64,000 nucleotides of DNA from NCBI GenBank assembly GCA_018435665.1, contig JAHDND010000054.1, positions 1 to 64,000 on the forward strand, read 5' to 3'. The position numbers and the translations under genes were made by a program. The DNA comes from Candidatus Thiosymbion sp. GTDB taxonomy: Bacteria; Pseudomonadota; Gammaproteobacteria; Chromatiales; Chromatiaceae. Each line of letters begins with the position of its first letter. Position 1 is the stretch's first letter. Of the stretch, positions 9,899-20,500 are shown one piece after another. Below the pieces are notes generated by a model that searched no databases, was not told where the DNA came from, and was given only the letters and a program-made list of their open reading frames with translations.

Positions 9899-10055
9899 CA
9901 TCGCACCTCAATTTTTGGTTTCCCGGGTCGGGTGGTGTCTTGCGGAGGCCGATGTGAATAAGTCCCTGTATAGGCTTGACGACCGCTTCCTAGCGGTCGA
10001 CACCCACGCCAAACGCCCCCGACCCTCCCTAGCGATGCCGAAAACTGCAACGCGG
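9899..10055. repeat. Nested-palindrome repeat, copy R2 (full length)
   Basis: The copy starts with TCGCACCTCAATTTTTGG (9901-9918) and ends with the inverted counterpart CCGAAAACTGCAACGCG (10038-10054). Inner arms GGGTCGGGTGG and CCCCCGACCCTCC are also inverted. The central hairpin is GACCGC (9981-9986), loop TTCCTA, GCGGTC (9993-9998). It lies between the divergent tauE/safE and norR-like genes, and the 180 bases after it to 10238 hold no gene. Confidence 0.78.
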
Positions 10056-10238
10056 GGGGGCCATATATGCACGCGGGGTGGACCATGTATGAAATGCGAT
10101 GTCTGTAACTCTCCCGAGGGTGCGCGCCATATCCTTGAAAACGAGGGCCATTTGCCGTGTCTTTGACGCAAACTGTCATGAAGGATTCGTCATATTTCTG
10201 AAAATGAAAGACTATTCCCTGAGTTTCACCTAACCGCC

Positions 10239-11876
10239 ATGGATGAGTTGCACCAAGGCTTGTTGAATCTCTGGCGGCTGGCTGCCCTCCACTGGCGGCT
10301 GGACGACAGCCTGCCCGCCATCGCCGGGGAACTCGGTCGGATCCTCAGCTTTCAGCATCTGCTGGCGCTGGAATTCGATCCCGGTGCGACCGGCCTCACC
10401 CCCGCCGCCCACTGGACCCTGACCGCGCCCCTCGCTCCTCCCCCGCCAGCCGCCACCCCCGGCTCCGCTACCACCGCCGATTTAACCACCTCCCCGGTCT
10501 CACCGCCCCCACTGCCAGACTCCGCCCTAGACCGCCTGCGGGCCTGGTGCCGGGAGGAACAGGTCAGCCATGGCCCGGTGACGACGTTAGCGGCACAACT
10601 GCCGGGACTGTTCCCCCCGGCCTGGGCCGGCGAAGCGCTGGCCCTTGGGCTGATCATGGGAGAGGAGCCCTTGGGCATTCTGCTCATCGGGGTCGATCCA
10701 CCTGGCACCTTGGGCGAGGCAGCGCGCCACCGGGTGCAGGCCCTGCGTGAGCCACTCACCCTGGCCTTGCGCAATCACCAGCGCCTGCGGGAACTGCTGG
10801 CCCTGCGGGAGGCGGCGGAGGCGGATCGCCGCTCCCTCCTGGCGCGGCTCGGGCGACGCGAGCTCACCGATACCCTGATCGGTGGCGAAGCTGGCCTGCG
10901 GGAGGTCATGCGCGGGGTGGAACTGGTCGCCCCGGCGTCGGCGCCGGTGCTGATCCTGGGGGAGACGGGCTCGGGCAAGGAGGTCATCGCACGCGCCATC
11001 CACCGCCGCTCCGCCCGGGCCCAGGGACCTTTCCTGCGCGTCAACTGCGGCGCCATCCCCCCGGACCTGGTGGACTCGGAACTCTTCGGCCACGAAAAGG
11101 GCAGCTTCACCGGCGCCGCGGCCCGGCGGCTGGGCTGGTTCGAGCGCGCCGACCGCGGCACCCTTTTCCTGGACGAGATCGGCGAACTGACCCCGGCCAT
11201 CCAGGTGCGATTGCTGCGCATCCTCCAGGACGGCAGCTTCGAGCGGGTAGGGGGCCAGCAGACCCTGCACGTCGATGTGCGCCTGATCGCCGCCACCCAT
11301 CGGGACCTGCGGGCCATGGTCCGGGATGGTCAGTTCCGCGCCGACCTCTGGTATCGCATCAACGTCTTCCCCCTCCACCTGCCCGCCCTGCGGGAGCGGC
11401 CCGAGGACATCCCCGCCCTGGCCAACCACTTCGCCGACAAGGCGGCCTTACGGCTCGGCCTGGCGCTCCAGCTCCCCACCCCGGCGGACCTGGCCCTGCT
11501 GCGGGCTTATCCCTGGCCCGGCAACGTCCGGGAACTGGCGGCGGTCATCGAACGCGCCGCCATCCTCGGCGACGGTCAGGGGCTGGAAGTGGCGCGGGCC
11601 TTGGGAACCGGACCCATCCTGCCCGGGATCCCTGCCGGAGCGCCCGTCGCGACCGCCGCGGCTGGGGGTAGTGCCGTCAGGGAGCCTTCGGTGCCATCCA
11701 GGGCCATCGAACCCTTGGATGACGCCATGCGCCTTCACATTGAGCGCGCCCTGGCCCAATGCTACGGCCGGGTGGAGGGACCCTTTGGCGCCGCCCGTCT
11801 GCTGGACGTGAATCCCGACACTTTGCGCTCACGGATGCGCCGGCTGGGCATCAGCCGCGCCGCTTTCAAACCTTGA
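10239..11876 (+). CDS. Sigma54-dependent activator, NorR/FhlA-like
   Basis: A 545-residue enhancer-binding protein. The N-terminal ~180 residues look like a GAF-type sensory domain with a Pro-rich insertion (about residues 60-95). The AAA+ domain follows, with Walker A GETGSGKE (about 242-249), the sigma54 contact loop GSFTGA (about 288-293), Walker B LFLDEIGEL (about 309-317) and the R-finger region. The C-terminus is a Fis-type helix-turn-helix (GAARLLDVNPDTLRSRMRRL, about 515-535). NorR senses NO through a non-heme iron GAF domain; nearby hemerythrin/DUF2249/NnrS-like genes make NO sensing plausible, but the ligand is inferred only. Most activators have GAFTGA; the Ala-to-Ser change may be tolerated. 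Confidence 0.8.
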   Translation: MDELHQGLLNLWRLAALHWRLDDSLPAIAGELGRILSFQHLLALEFDPGATGLTPAAHWTLTAPLAPPPPAATPGSATTADLTTSPVSPPPLPDSALDRLRAWCREEQVSHGPVTTLAAQLPGLFPPAWAGEALALGLIMGEEPLGILLIGVDPPGTLGEAARHRVQALREPLTLALRNHQRLRELLALREAAEADRRSLLARLGRRELTDTLIGGEAGLREVMRGVELVAPASAPVLILGETGSGKEVIARAIHRRSARAQGPFLRVNCGAIPPDLVDSELFGHEKGSFTGAAARRLGWFERADRGTLFLDEIGELTPAIQVRLLRILQDGSFERVGGQQTLHVDVRLIAATHRDLRAMVRDGQFRADLWYRINVFPLHLPALRERPEDIPALANHFADKAALRLGLALQLPTPADLALLRAYPWPGNVRELAAVIERAAILGDGQGLEVARALGTGPILPGIPAGAPVATAAAGGSAVREPSVPSRAIEPLDDAMRLHIERALAQCYGRVEGPFGAARLLDVNPDTLRSRMRRLGISRAAFKP

Positions 11877-12013
11877 CAACTGGTGAAAATCACCGTTCCT
11901 TTACAGCCTAAAATCATCTATCTTATTAATATATAATTTATTATTGCTGATCGAAAGGTTTTTTTCAGGGCATCCGAGGTCACCGGACTCCAGCCGAGCC
12001 ACCGCTGAGACCT

Positions 12014-13827
<1,814 letters not shown>

Positions 13828-14466
13828 TCAACGGGCTGCCCCGTTAACCTTCTGTATCCAGACCTCGCCATCCGGACAATCCATGATGGCCTCGGCCAAA
13901 TCCTCCAAGGCCTGGTAGCTGGTCACCTGGTCGAGCAAGGGGGCGCTTCTTGAGGCAATGTCGTCACCAAAACGCTTACGCGTTAGACGCATCAGAAGTA
14001 GTCACTCGTGTTGCAACCCCTGATGCAACCCCTGCTCGATACCCTTGCGGATACCGATGCGCTCAACACTCGTCACGTAGATCATTTTATGGACACCTTC
14101 ATAAGTCTGAATTTCTGACCAAAGTTTCTGCTCGAATTCCTCGGGTAGGCGCAGCATCCAGTCGATGAAACGGAACAATTCCAGGATATCGCTCCGCCCC
14201 CACCCCCGACGATACAGGCCCTTGGCCAGGGCCAGCTTCGCCTGGTAACGTGCCTCGGGAGCCTGGCGCGTCTCCTGGGTCTTGAGGTGCGCCTGGATGA
14301 CCACGGCGAAGGGATTGGCCGAGGCCTCCAACTCCGCCCAGCGGGTCCGGTAGTCCAGCAACTTGACGCTGGGAAACCGGATGCCGACTTCGCAGCCCCA
14401 ATGTCGCCAGCCAAAATGATGCGGACGCCAGTCAGGCCGCTCATCGGCCAGGACCGCCAGGCTCAC
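13828..14466 (-). pseudogene. Remnant of an Rpn/DUF4351-type PD-(D/E)XK family protein
   Basis: The minus-strand reading frame has the body of a widespread transposase-like/Rpn family protein: VKLLDYRTRWAEL, ANPFAVVIQAHLKTQ, LYRRGW, LFRFIDWMLRLPEE, KMIYVTSVERIGI. It is broken twice. The 5' part with the nuclease core is missing, and the frame instead runs into repeat copy R3 at about 14466. An in-frame TGA at 14002-14004 then splits off a tail that continues in the same frame (LLLMRLTRKRFGDDIA to a stop at 13828-13830) and looks like the normal C-terminal helix-rich region. The visible 179-residue open frame (to 14541) thus starts inside the repeat and is unlikely to be functional. Confidence 0.7.
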
Positions 14467-14563
14467 GTAGGCTTGACGACCGCCTCCTTGCGGTCGACAT
14501 TCCCGCCAGACGCCACCCAACCCTCCCATTTGATGCCGCAAACTGAAACACGACAGGTATAAG
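14466..14563. repeat. Nested-palindrome repeat, copy R3 (one arm plus centre)
   Basis: It contains the central hairpin (CGACCGC, loop CTCCTT, GCGGTCG; about 14477-14496) and the right arm (CGCCACCCAACCCTCCC, then GATGCCGCAAACTGAAAC and GGTATAA), but no left arm. The break falls where the adjacent pseudogene sequence begins, so the repeat or a deletion linked to it removed the gene's 5' end. Confidence 0.75.
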
Positions 14564-14592
14564 TTATCGATCGGCCGACTGGACGGCCCCCC

Positions 14593-17592
14593 TCAATCCC
14601 CCTGGGTAAGCAGTCCGCTCGCCCGCAGCACGCGCCGCTCGATGGCCTGCTCCAGCACCCGCTCATCGCCCGGGCGGACCAGGGTGAAATAGTGACGGGC
14701 GCGGGTGATGCCGGTGTAGAGCAACTCCCGGGTCAGGATGGGGCTGGGCTTGTCCGGCAGGACTAGGGCGGCATGGGTGAATTCCGAGCCCTGGGACTTG
14801 TGGACAGTGAGGGCGAAGACGGTCTCCACCGCCTGGAGGCGGCTGGGCAGGACCCACCTGATGCCCTGGCGGCCATCGCCGGCGGGGAAGGCGACCCGAA
14901 GCCGCTCCGGTTCGCTGGCGGCGGCGGGGCGGGCCAGGGTGACGCCGATGTCCCCATTCATCAGGCCCAGGGCATAGTCATTGCGCGTGACCAGGACCGG
15001 CCGCCCCAGGTACCAGCCACTGCTGGCGGGGATCAACCCGGCCTCCCGCAGCAGGCGGGCGATGGTCTCATTCAGACCCGCCACGCCCCAGGGACCCCGG
15101 CGCAGGGCACACAGCACCTGGAACTGTCCCTGGGCGGCGAGGACGGCGCGGGCCCAGTCGTCATAGCGTTCGGTAGCCGCACCGGTGGGCGGGTGCTTTT
15201 GTCGCAGCACCTCCAGGTAATGCCGATAGCCGACCCGGGGCGGGCGGGCGTTTGCACCCTCACCATGCGGCAACGTTGCTATCGATGCTGCTGGCCCCGA
15301 GAGGTTTGGCGAGGGCGCCGCCCCGCCACGGATAAGAAGCTGCCTGAGGGCAGCATCCACCTGCCCATCAGGGACATTCCGGTGCTCGTTGGGGACAGCT
15401 GGATGTTTGGGACAGGCATCCCGGTGTTCGTGGGGGGGGGCCGGATGTTCAGGGGAGAAATCCCGTTTTTCGCAGGGAGCATCCAGATTCTCGGAGCAGG
15501 CATCCCGATGCTCGTAGGATGTATCCGGGTGTTCGGAGAAGGTATCCCGGCGTTCGAGGGCGAGACCCGCCGTGGCGACATCCCGGTGCTCCAAGGCAGT
15601 ACCCGCCTTGTTGGCGACGACGATCAGGGCCAGATCCCGGTAACCCCGCGACCAGATAGCCCGGACCACCGCCTTGCTGCCGGCATTGACCGCCGCCGCA
15701 AGCTGGCCAATCCCGCTGTCCGCGGCGAAGCGGTGACTGTGGCGAAGCATGACGATGGCCTGGTCGAGGGCGGTCCCCGCCGGGTCGATCAGATCCTTCT
15801 GGTCCTCGCCGACGGCGGTGGCGGGGTCCGTCCGGTCGGGGATCGCCTCTCCCGGGCTTGCCTGGCATTCCCCCCTCGCGGATTCCGGCCCGTCGCCAAT
15901 AACCGCATCGGGTCTCATTGGGCATTCCCTTCTCGCGGCCGCCAACCCGTCGTTGTCACTGACCTCTGCCGTGCTCCTTGGCAGGCTCTCCCCTGTCACG
16001 GTCTCCAGCCAGTCGCGGGTCGCCGGGGTGTAATGACCGGCGGCGGCCCGCTGGCAGATCTGGCCGAGGACCGCCCCCGCCTCCACCGAGGCGAGCTGGT
16101 CCTTGTCGCCAAGCAGGATCAGGCGCGCCGAGGGCGGCAAGGCGGCGAGGACCGCGGCCATCATCTCCAGGTCGATCATCGAGGCCTCGTCGATGACCAG
16201 CACGTCCAGGGCCAAGGGGTTGCCGGCGTGATGGCGCAGGCGGCGGGTATCGGGCCGGCTGCCCAACAGGCGGTGCAGGGTGGTGACGGTGACGGGGATG
16301 CTGGCCCGCACCGCCTCGGCCTGGGGGAGCCCGGCCAGGGGCAGGCTGGCGACGGCACCGGCGATGGCCTCGTTCAGGCGCGCCGCCGCCTTGCCGGTGG
16401 GCGCGGCCAGGCGGATGCGCAGGGGGCGGGGCGGCTTGACGGTTACCTTGTCGGGTGTCTTGTCGGATGCCTTGCCGGGCGCCGGGGCGGTCAGGGCCAG
16501 GGTCTGGAGCAGGGCCAGCAGCCGCACCACGGTCGTGGTCTTGCCGGTGCCGGGGCCGCCGGTGATAACGCTGAAGGCGCCGGGGGCCGCCAGGGCGCAG
16601 GCGAGTTTCTGCCAGTCGGGATGGATCGGCGATGTCGGAAAGAGGCGGTCGAGGGTCTGGCGCAGCAGGGTGTCGGGCAGTGCCATCCGCTGCGTCTCGG
16701 TACCCGACTGCTGCACCTCGATACCCATCCGTTGCGTCTCAGTATCCGTCCGCTGGGCCTCGGTACCCAACCACTGTGCATCAGTACCCGTCCCTTGGGT
16801 CTCAGTATCCGTTCGCTGCGTCTCGGTACCCGTCAGCAGGGCCTCGGAACCTGTCATCCGGGCTTCGGTACCGGTTAGCTGGGCCGGGATACCCGCCAGC
16901 CGGGCCGCGATCCTCTCCCGCACCGCCCGTTCATAGTCCCAGTAGCGGCGCAGGTAGAGGCGGGACCCGGCGAGGACCAGGGGCGTGTCCCCCGCTCCTT
17001 GGCCGATCAGACTGGGCTGGCCGAGGGCGGCGCGCCAGGCGGTCAGGGTCAGGCCCGCCAGCAGCGCCGCGGGGTGGGGCGGGGGCTCGCCGCTGGTGGT
17101 CTCCGCGTCCTCCGGCGGTAGGGAGAGGGCGAAGCCCGGGTCGCGCAGGGTCGCCTCCAGGTCCAGGCAGGCGTGGCCGCGGCCGAGCTGGTGGCTGGCC
17201 AGGGCCGCGGCGAGGAGCGCCAGGGGGTGGGCATCCGCGACCTCCTGGCCCAGAAAGCGGGCGAAGGCCCGATCCAGGGGACGCAGCCAATCTTCCCGCG
17301 TCCACTGATCCAGGAGTTGCCCCAGTCGCGCCCGCCCCGGGGCATCCGGCGTCAAGTGGCCATGGGTCAGGGGGAGCCCGTGCCCGACCCCGTCTGGTGA
17401 GGGGAGGAGAGCGGGTAAGGGCGAATGCCTGGGATCATCTCCCAACGGCGGCCAGGGGTGGTGGTTGCTCCCAGAAATCGGGCCTGAAGGGGTAGAGCCG
17501 GAAGGGGTCGGGTTGGAAGTGATCTGCTTGGAAGGGGTCAGACCGGTGGGGCTCGGGTCGGAAGGGCTCGGTTGGGATAAGGACGGGCTCAT
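14593..17592 (-). CDS. recD: Exodeoxyribonuclease V alpha subunit RecD
   Basis: SF1B 5'-3' helicase subunit of RecBCD, which resects double-strand breaks. The 999-residue protein has Walker A TGGPGTGKTTTVVRLL (about residues 341-356), AAPTGKAAARLNEAI (motif Ia), LVIDEASMIDLEMM (Walker B), LLGDKDQLASVEAGAV (motif III) and C-terminal HKSQGSEF and LYTGITRARHYF (motifs V/VI). It is much longer than the usual ~600-700 residues because of three repetitive stretches: a Ser/Pro/Thr-rich N-terminus (residues 1-45), a heptad-like TGTETQR block (DNA 16680-16905) and an EHRDAC/HP-type block (DNA 15355-15600). Its ATG overlaps the recB stop by four bases (17589-17592). It is the last gene of recC-recB-recD. 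Confidence 0.95.
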   Translation of the reverse strand: MSPSLSQPSPSDPSPTGLTPSKQITSNPTPSGSTPSGPISGSNHHPWPPLGDDPRHSPLPALLPSPDGVGHGLPLTHGHLTPDAPGRARLGQLLDQWTREDWLRPLDRAFARFLGQEVADAHPLALLAAALASHQLGRGHACLDLEATLRDPGFALSLPPEDAETTSGEPPPHPAALLAGLTLTAWRAALGQPSLIGQGAGDTPLVLAGSRLYLRRYWDYERAVRERIAARLAGIPAQLTGTEARMTGSEALLTGTETQRTDTETQGTGTDAQWLGTEAQRTDTETQRMGIEVQQSGTETQRMALPDTLLRQTLDRLFPTSPIHPDWQKLACALAAPGAFSVITGGPGTGKTTTVVRLLALLQTLALTAPAPGKASDKTPDKVTVKPPRPLRIRLAAPTGKAAARLNEAIAGAVASLPLAGLPQAEAVRASIPVTVTTLHRLLGSRPDTRRLRHHAGNPLALDVLVIDEASMIDLEMMAAVLAALPPSARLILLGDKDQLASVEAGAVLGQICQRAAAGHYTPATRDWLETVTGESLPRSTAEVSDNDGLAAARRECPMRPDAVIGDGPESARGECQASPGEAIPDRTDPATAVGEDQKDLIDPAGTALDQAIVMLRHSHRFAADSGIGQLAAAVNAGSKAVVRAIWSRGYRDLALIVVANKAGTALEHRDVATAGLALERRDTFSEHPDTSYEHRDACSENLDAPCEKRDFSPEHPAPPHEHRDACPKHPAVPNEHRNVPDGQVDAALRQLLIRGGAAPSPNLSGPAASIATLPHGEGANARPPRVGYRHYLEVLRQKHPPTGAATERYDDWARAVLAAQGQFQVLCALRRGPWGVAGLNETIARLLREAGLIPASSGWYLGRPVLVTRNDYALGLMNGDIGVTLARPAAASEPERLRVAFPAGDGRQGIRWVLPSRLQAVETVFALTVHKSQGSEFTHAALVLPDKPSPILTRELLYTGITRARHYFTLVRPGDERVLEQAIERRVLRASGLLTQGD

Positions 17593-20500
17593 GGGTGCGA
17601 CTCCCGCTGGTCACCAAAGGTGACGGCTGCCCCCCGGAACAGGGCATCCAGGGTCTCGATCAGCTCCCGGGGCGGCCGTTCCCAGTGGACGCCCTGGCAA
17701 GGTCCGTCAATGCCGCGCAGGAACAGATAGACGGCGCCGCCTACATGCCGGTCGTAGTCGTAGTCCGGTAGGCGCGACTTGAGCAGACGATGGAGGGCGA
17801 GGAGGTAGAGGACGTACTGCAACTCGTAGCGGGCGTGAAGGATGGCCCCGCGCAGGGCCGCGGGGGTGTAGGCGCTGGCATCCGGTCCCAGCCAGTTGGA
17901 TTTGTAGTCCGCCACGTAGTAGCGGCCCCGGTGCTCGAAGACCAGATCCATGAAGCCCCTCAGCATGCCGAAGAGCCGCGCCGGTTCGAGCGCCGGTCGC
18001 GGCGCCCCGTCCAGGGTGGCCGCGCTGACCAGGCGATCGAGGGTTCCGACCGTCACCCGCTGGGTGGCGAGCCAGAACTCCATCTCGGGGACGGCCATCG
18101 TCAGGTCGGTGAGTCGGAGGCCAGGGCCCTCGCCGGCAAGGAGCGATGGCTGGCTCAGGATGCGCTGCATCCAGGCGGCGAGGGGTTCGACCCAGGCCTG
18201 CCAACCCCGCAACTGGCAGCGGCGGTCGATGAGGTCGCGCAGCCGGGCGGGAGCGGCGGCAATGGCGCCAAACCCCTCGCGAGCGGCCCATTCCAGCAGT
18301 TCGTGGAGAAAGGACCCCGCTTCCGGCCCGCGGGGGAAGGCATGGATGGGCCCGAGATTCGGCCTGGCACCGGCCTCGGTTTCCGGCCCCTGGGCCCATG
18401 TCCCCAGGGCCCGCATCTCCAGAAAGCGCTCCTCGGTCGCGGTCCCGGCGGCCCCTACCTGGCGGCTGAAGAGCGCGGGGGACCCCGACCCATCCACCCT
18501 GCCGCCCTCCCGGCCTGCACCGCCCGCCTCGTCTTCAGTGGTGGCGAAGGCGTCAAACTCCCCCAGTGCGCCGTGGCTGACCGTCCGGCTGATGGCCGAG
18601 TAGCTCGCGATCCACCAGGGGGTCGTCACCACCGGGCGCGAGTCACGGGCGCGCCCCGTCCAGCCGGGTGCCTCCGCGGCCCTGTAGCGCGTGGTGGATG
18701 GCGTTGGGGCGGGGACCAGGACCAGGTCCGCGGAATCGCCCCGCAGGCGCTCCAGGGCTGGGGCCAATTCCGTGGGTGGCAGGGGCTCGCCAGCGCTAAG
18801 CAGATAGCCAAAGGCCCCCCGTTCAAGCTCGGCGATGGGGGCCAGGCCCACCCAGGTGGCGTAGCGGGCGCGGGTCAGGGCGACGTAGAGCTTGCGCAGG
18901 TCCTCCCCCAGCCGTTCTCGATCGGCCCGCCGCACGGCCTTCTCCACGTCCCCCAGGGTCAGTTGGAACTTGCCCCGGTCGTCATGCCACTTGAGGGGCA
19001 GGTCCTTGGCGGTCGTCGGTCGGAAATCGGCGGCGAAGGGCAGGAAGACCAGGGGGTATTCCAGGCCCTTGGACTTGTGGACGGTCACCACCTGCACCAG
19101 ATCGGCATCGCTCTCCAGGCGGATCTGCCGGGCCTCGTCGCGGCCAGCGCCCCCCGCCTCCTGGCATTGCTCGGCCAGATAGCGGATCAGGGCATGCTCC
19201 CCGTCCAATAGCAGACTGGCCCGTTGCAGGAGTTCGGCCAGGTGCAGCAAATCGGTGAGCACTCGTTCGCCGCTGGTTGTCCCCAGCGGGGGCCGGACCC
19301 CTGGCCCCGCCGCACCATCGGTACCCAGCAAGCGCGCCGGGACACGGAAGTCATTGAGGAGCCTGCGCAGCATGGGCAGCACCCCCTGACGGCGCCAGAG
19401 GTCGCGGTAGCCGCGAAATTGCAGAACCTGTTCCTCCAGGGCCAGGTCGTCCTGATTCAGCCGGTCCAGTTCCGCCCAACTCAGCCCCAGGGTCGGGGTG
19501 GCCAGGGCGGTGCGCACCAGGCGCAGGTCGTCGGGTTCGGCGCAGGCGGCCAGCCAGTGCCGCAACTCGCCGGCCTGGGGGCTCTGGTAGACCGAGTCCT
19601 GATCGGACAGATAGACGCTGCGTACCCCGCGGCGGGCCAGGGCGCGGCGGATGAGATCGGCCTCCTGGCGCTTGTTGACCAGCACCGCCAGGTCGGCTGG
19701 ACGCAGGGGGCTGATCGGCGCGGCACCATGATCGGCAACGAACCCTGCCTGGCCGGCCTGGCCCAGGTTGAGGAGACGCACCATCTCGCTGGCGCAGACC
19801 TCGGCGATCTGGTCCCGGTAGGTCTCCTTGTTGAGCGTCTTGCCGTCGTCCCCGGGCGGCAGCCACCAGGCGGTGAGGGCGGGTACCTCCTGGCCCGCGG
19901 CGTGAAGGGCGTCGCCACACCCGCGGGCCTCGGCGGCGATGAAGGGCACCGGGTTGCCGCCTGCGCCGCGGAACAGAAAGGCCCCGGCGCCAGTCGCGCG
20001 CGCTTCGGCGGCGGCGAAGCAGCGATTGGCTGCCCGGACCATGGCGTGGGTGGAGCGGTAGTTGGTGCCCAGGGTATGGAGCCGGCTGGCGCAGGCCTGC
20101 CGAGCCTGGAGATAGGTGAAGATATCCGCCCCGCGGAAGGCATAGATGGCCTGTTTGGGGTCGCCGATCAGGATCAGGGCGGTGGCGGGGTCGTTGCTGG
20201 CCACCCGGTAGACGGTATCGAAGATGCGGTACTGCACCGGGTCCGTGTCCTGGAACTCGTCGATGAGGGCGACGGGAAACTGACGGCGAATGGTGTCGGC
20301 CAGGCGCGCGCCATTCGGGCCGCGCAGGGCGGCATCGAGCCGGGTGAGGAGATCGTGGAAGCCCATCTGGGCGCGCCGCGCCTGTTCGACGGCGAAGCGC
20401 GCCGCCACCCAACGGGCGGCGTGGCGCAGGATTGACTCATGGGCATCGGGCAGGGTGCCCAGGGCGGCGCGGAGCCCAGCGGTGGCCGCCAGGGCGGGGT

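Noticed and set aside
10239..11876. Naming the activator norR outright
   Set aside because: The iron-binding GAF residues could not be verified and FhlA-type relatives look similar, so only NorR/FhlA-like is claimed.
15355..15600. CRISPR-like periodic repeats
   Set aside because: The repeats are coding, degenerate, in frame within recD and without unique spacers.
14773..16878. A 701-residue frame antisense to recD
   Set aside because: Shadow of recD; its periodic end only mirrors recD's heptad repeats.
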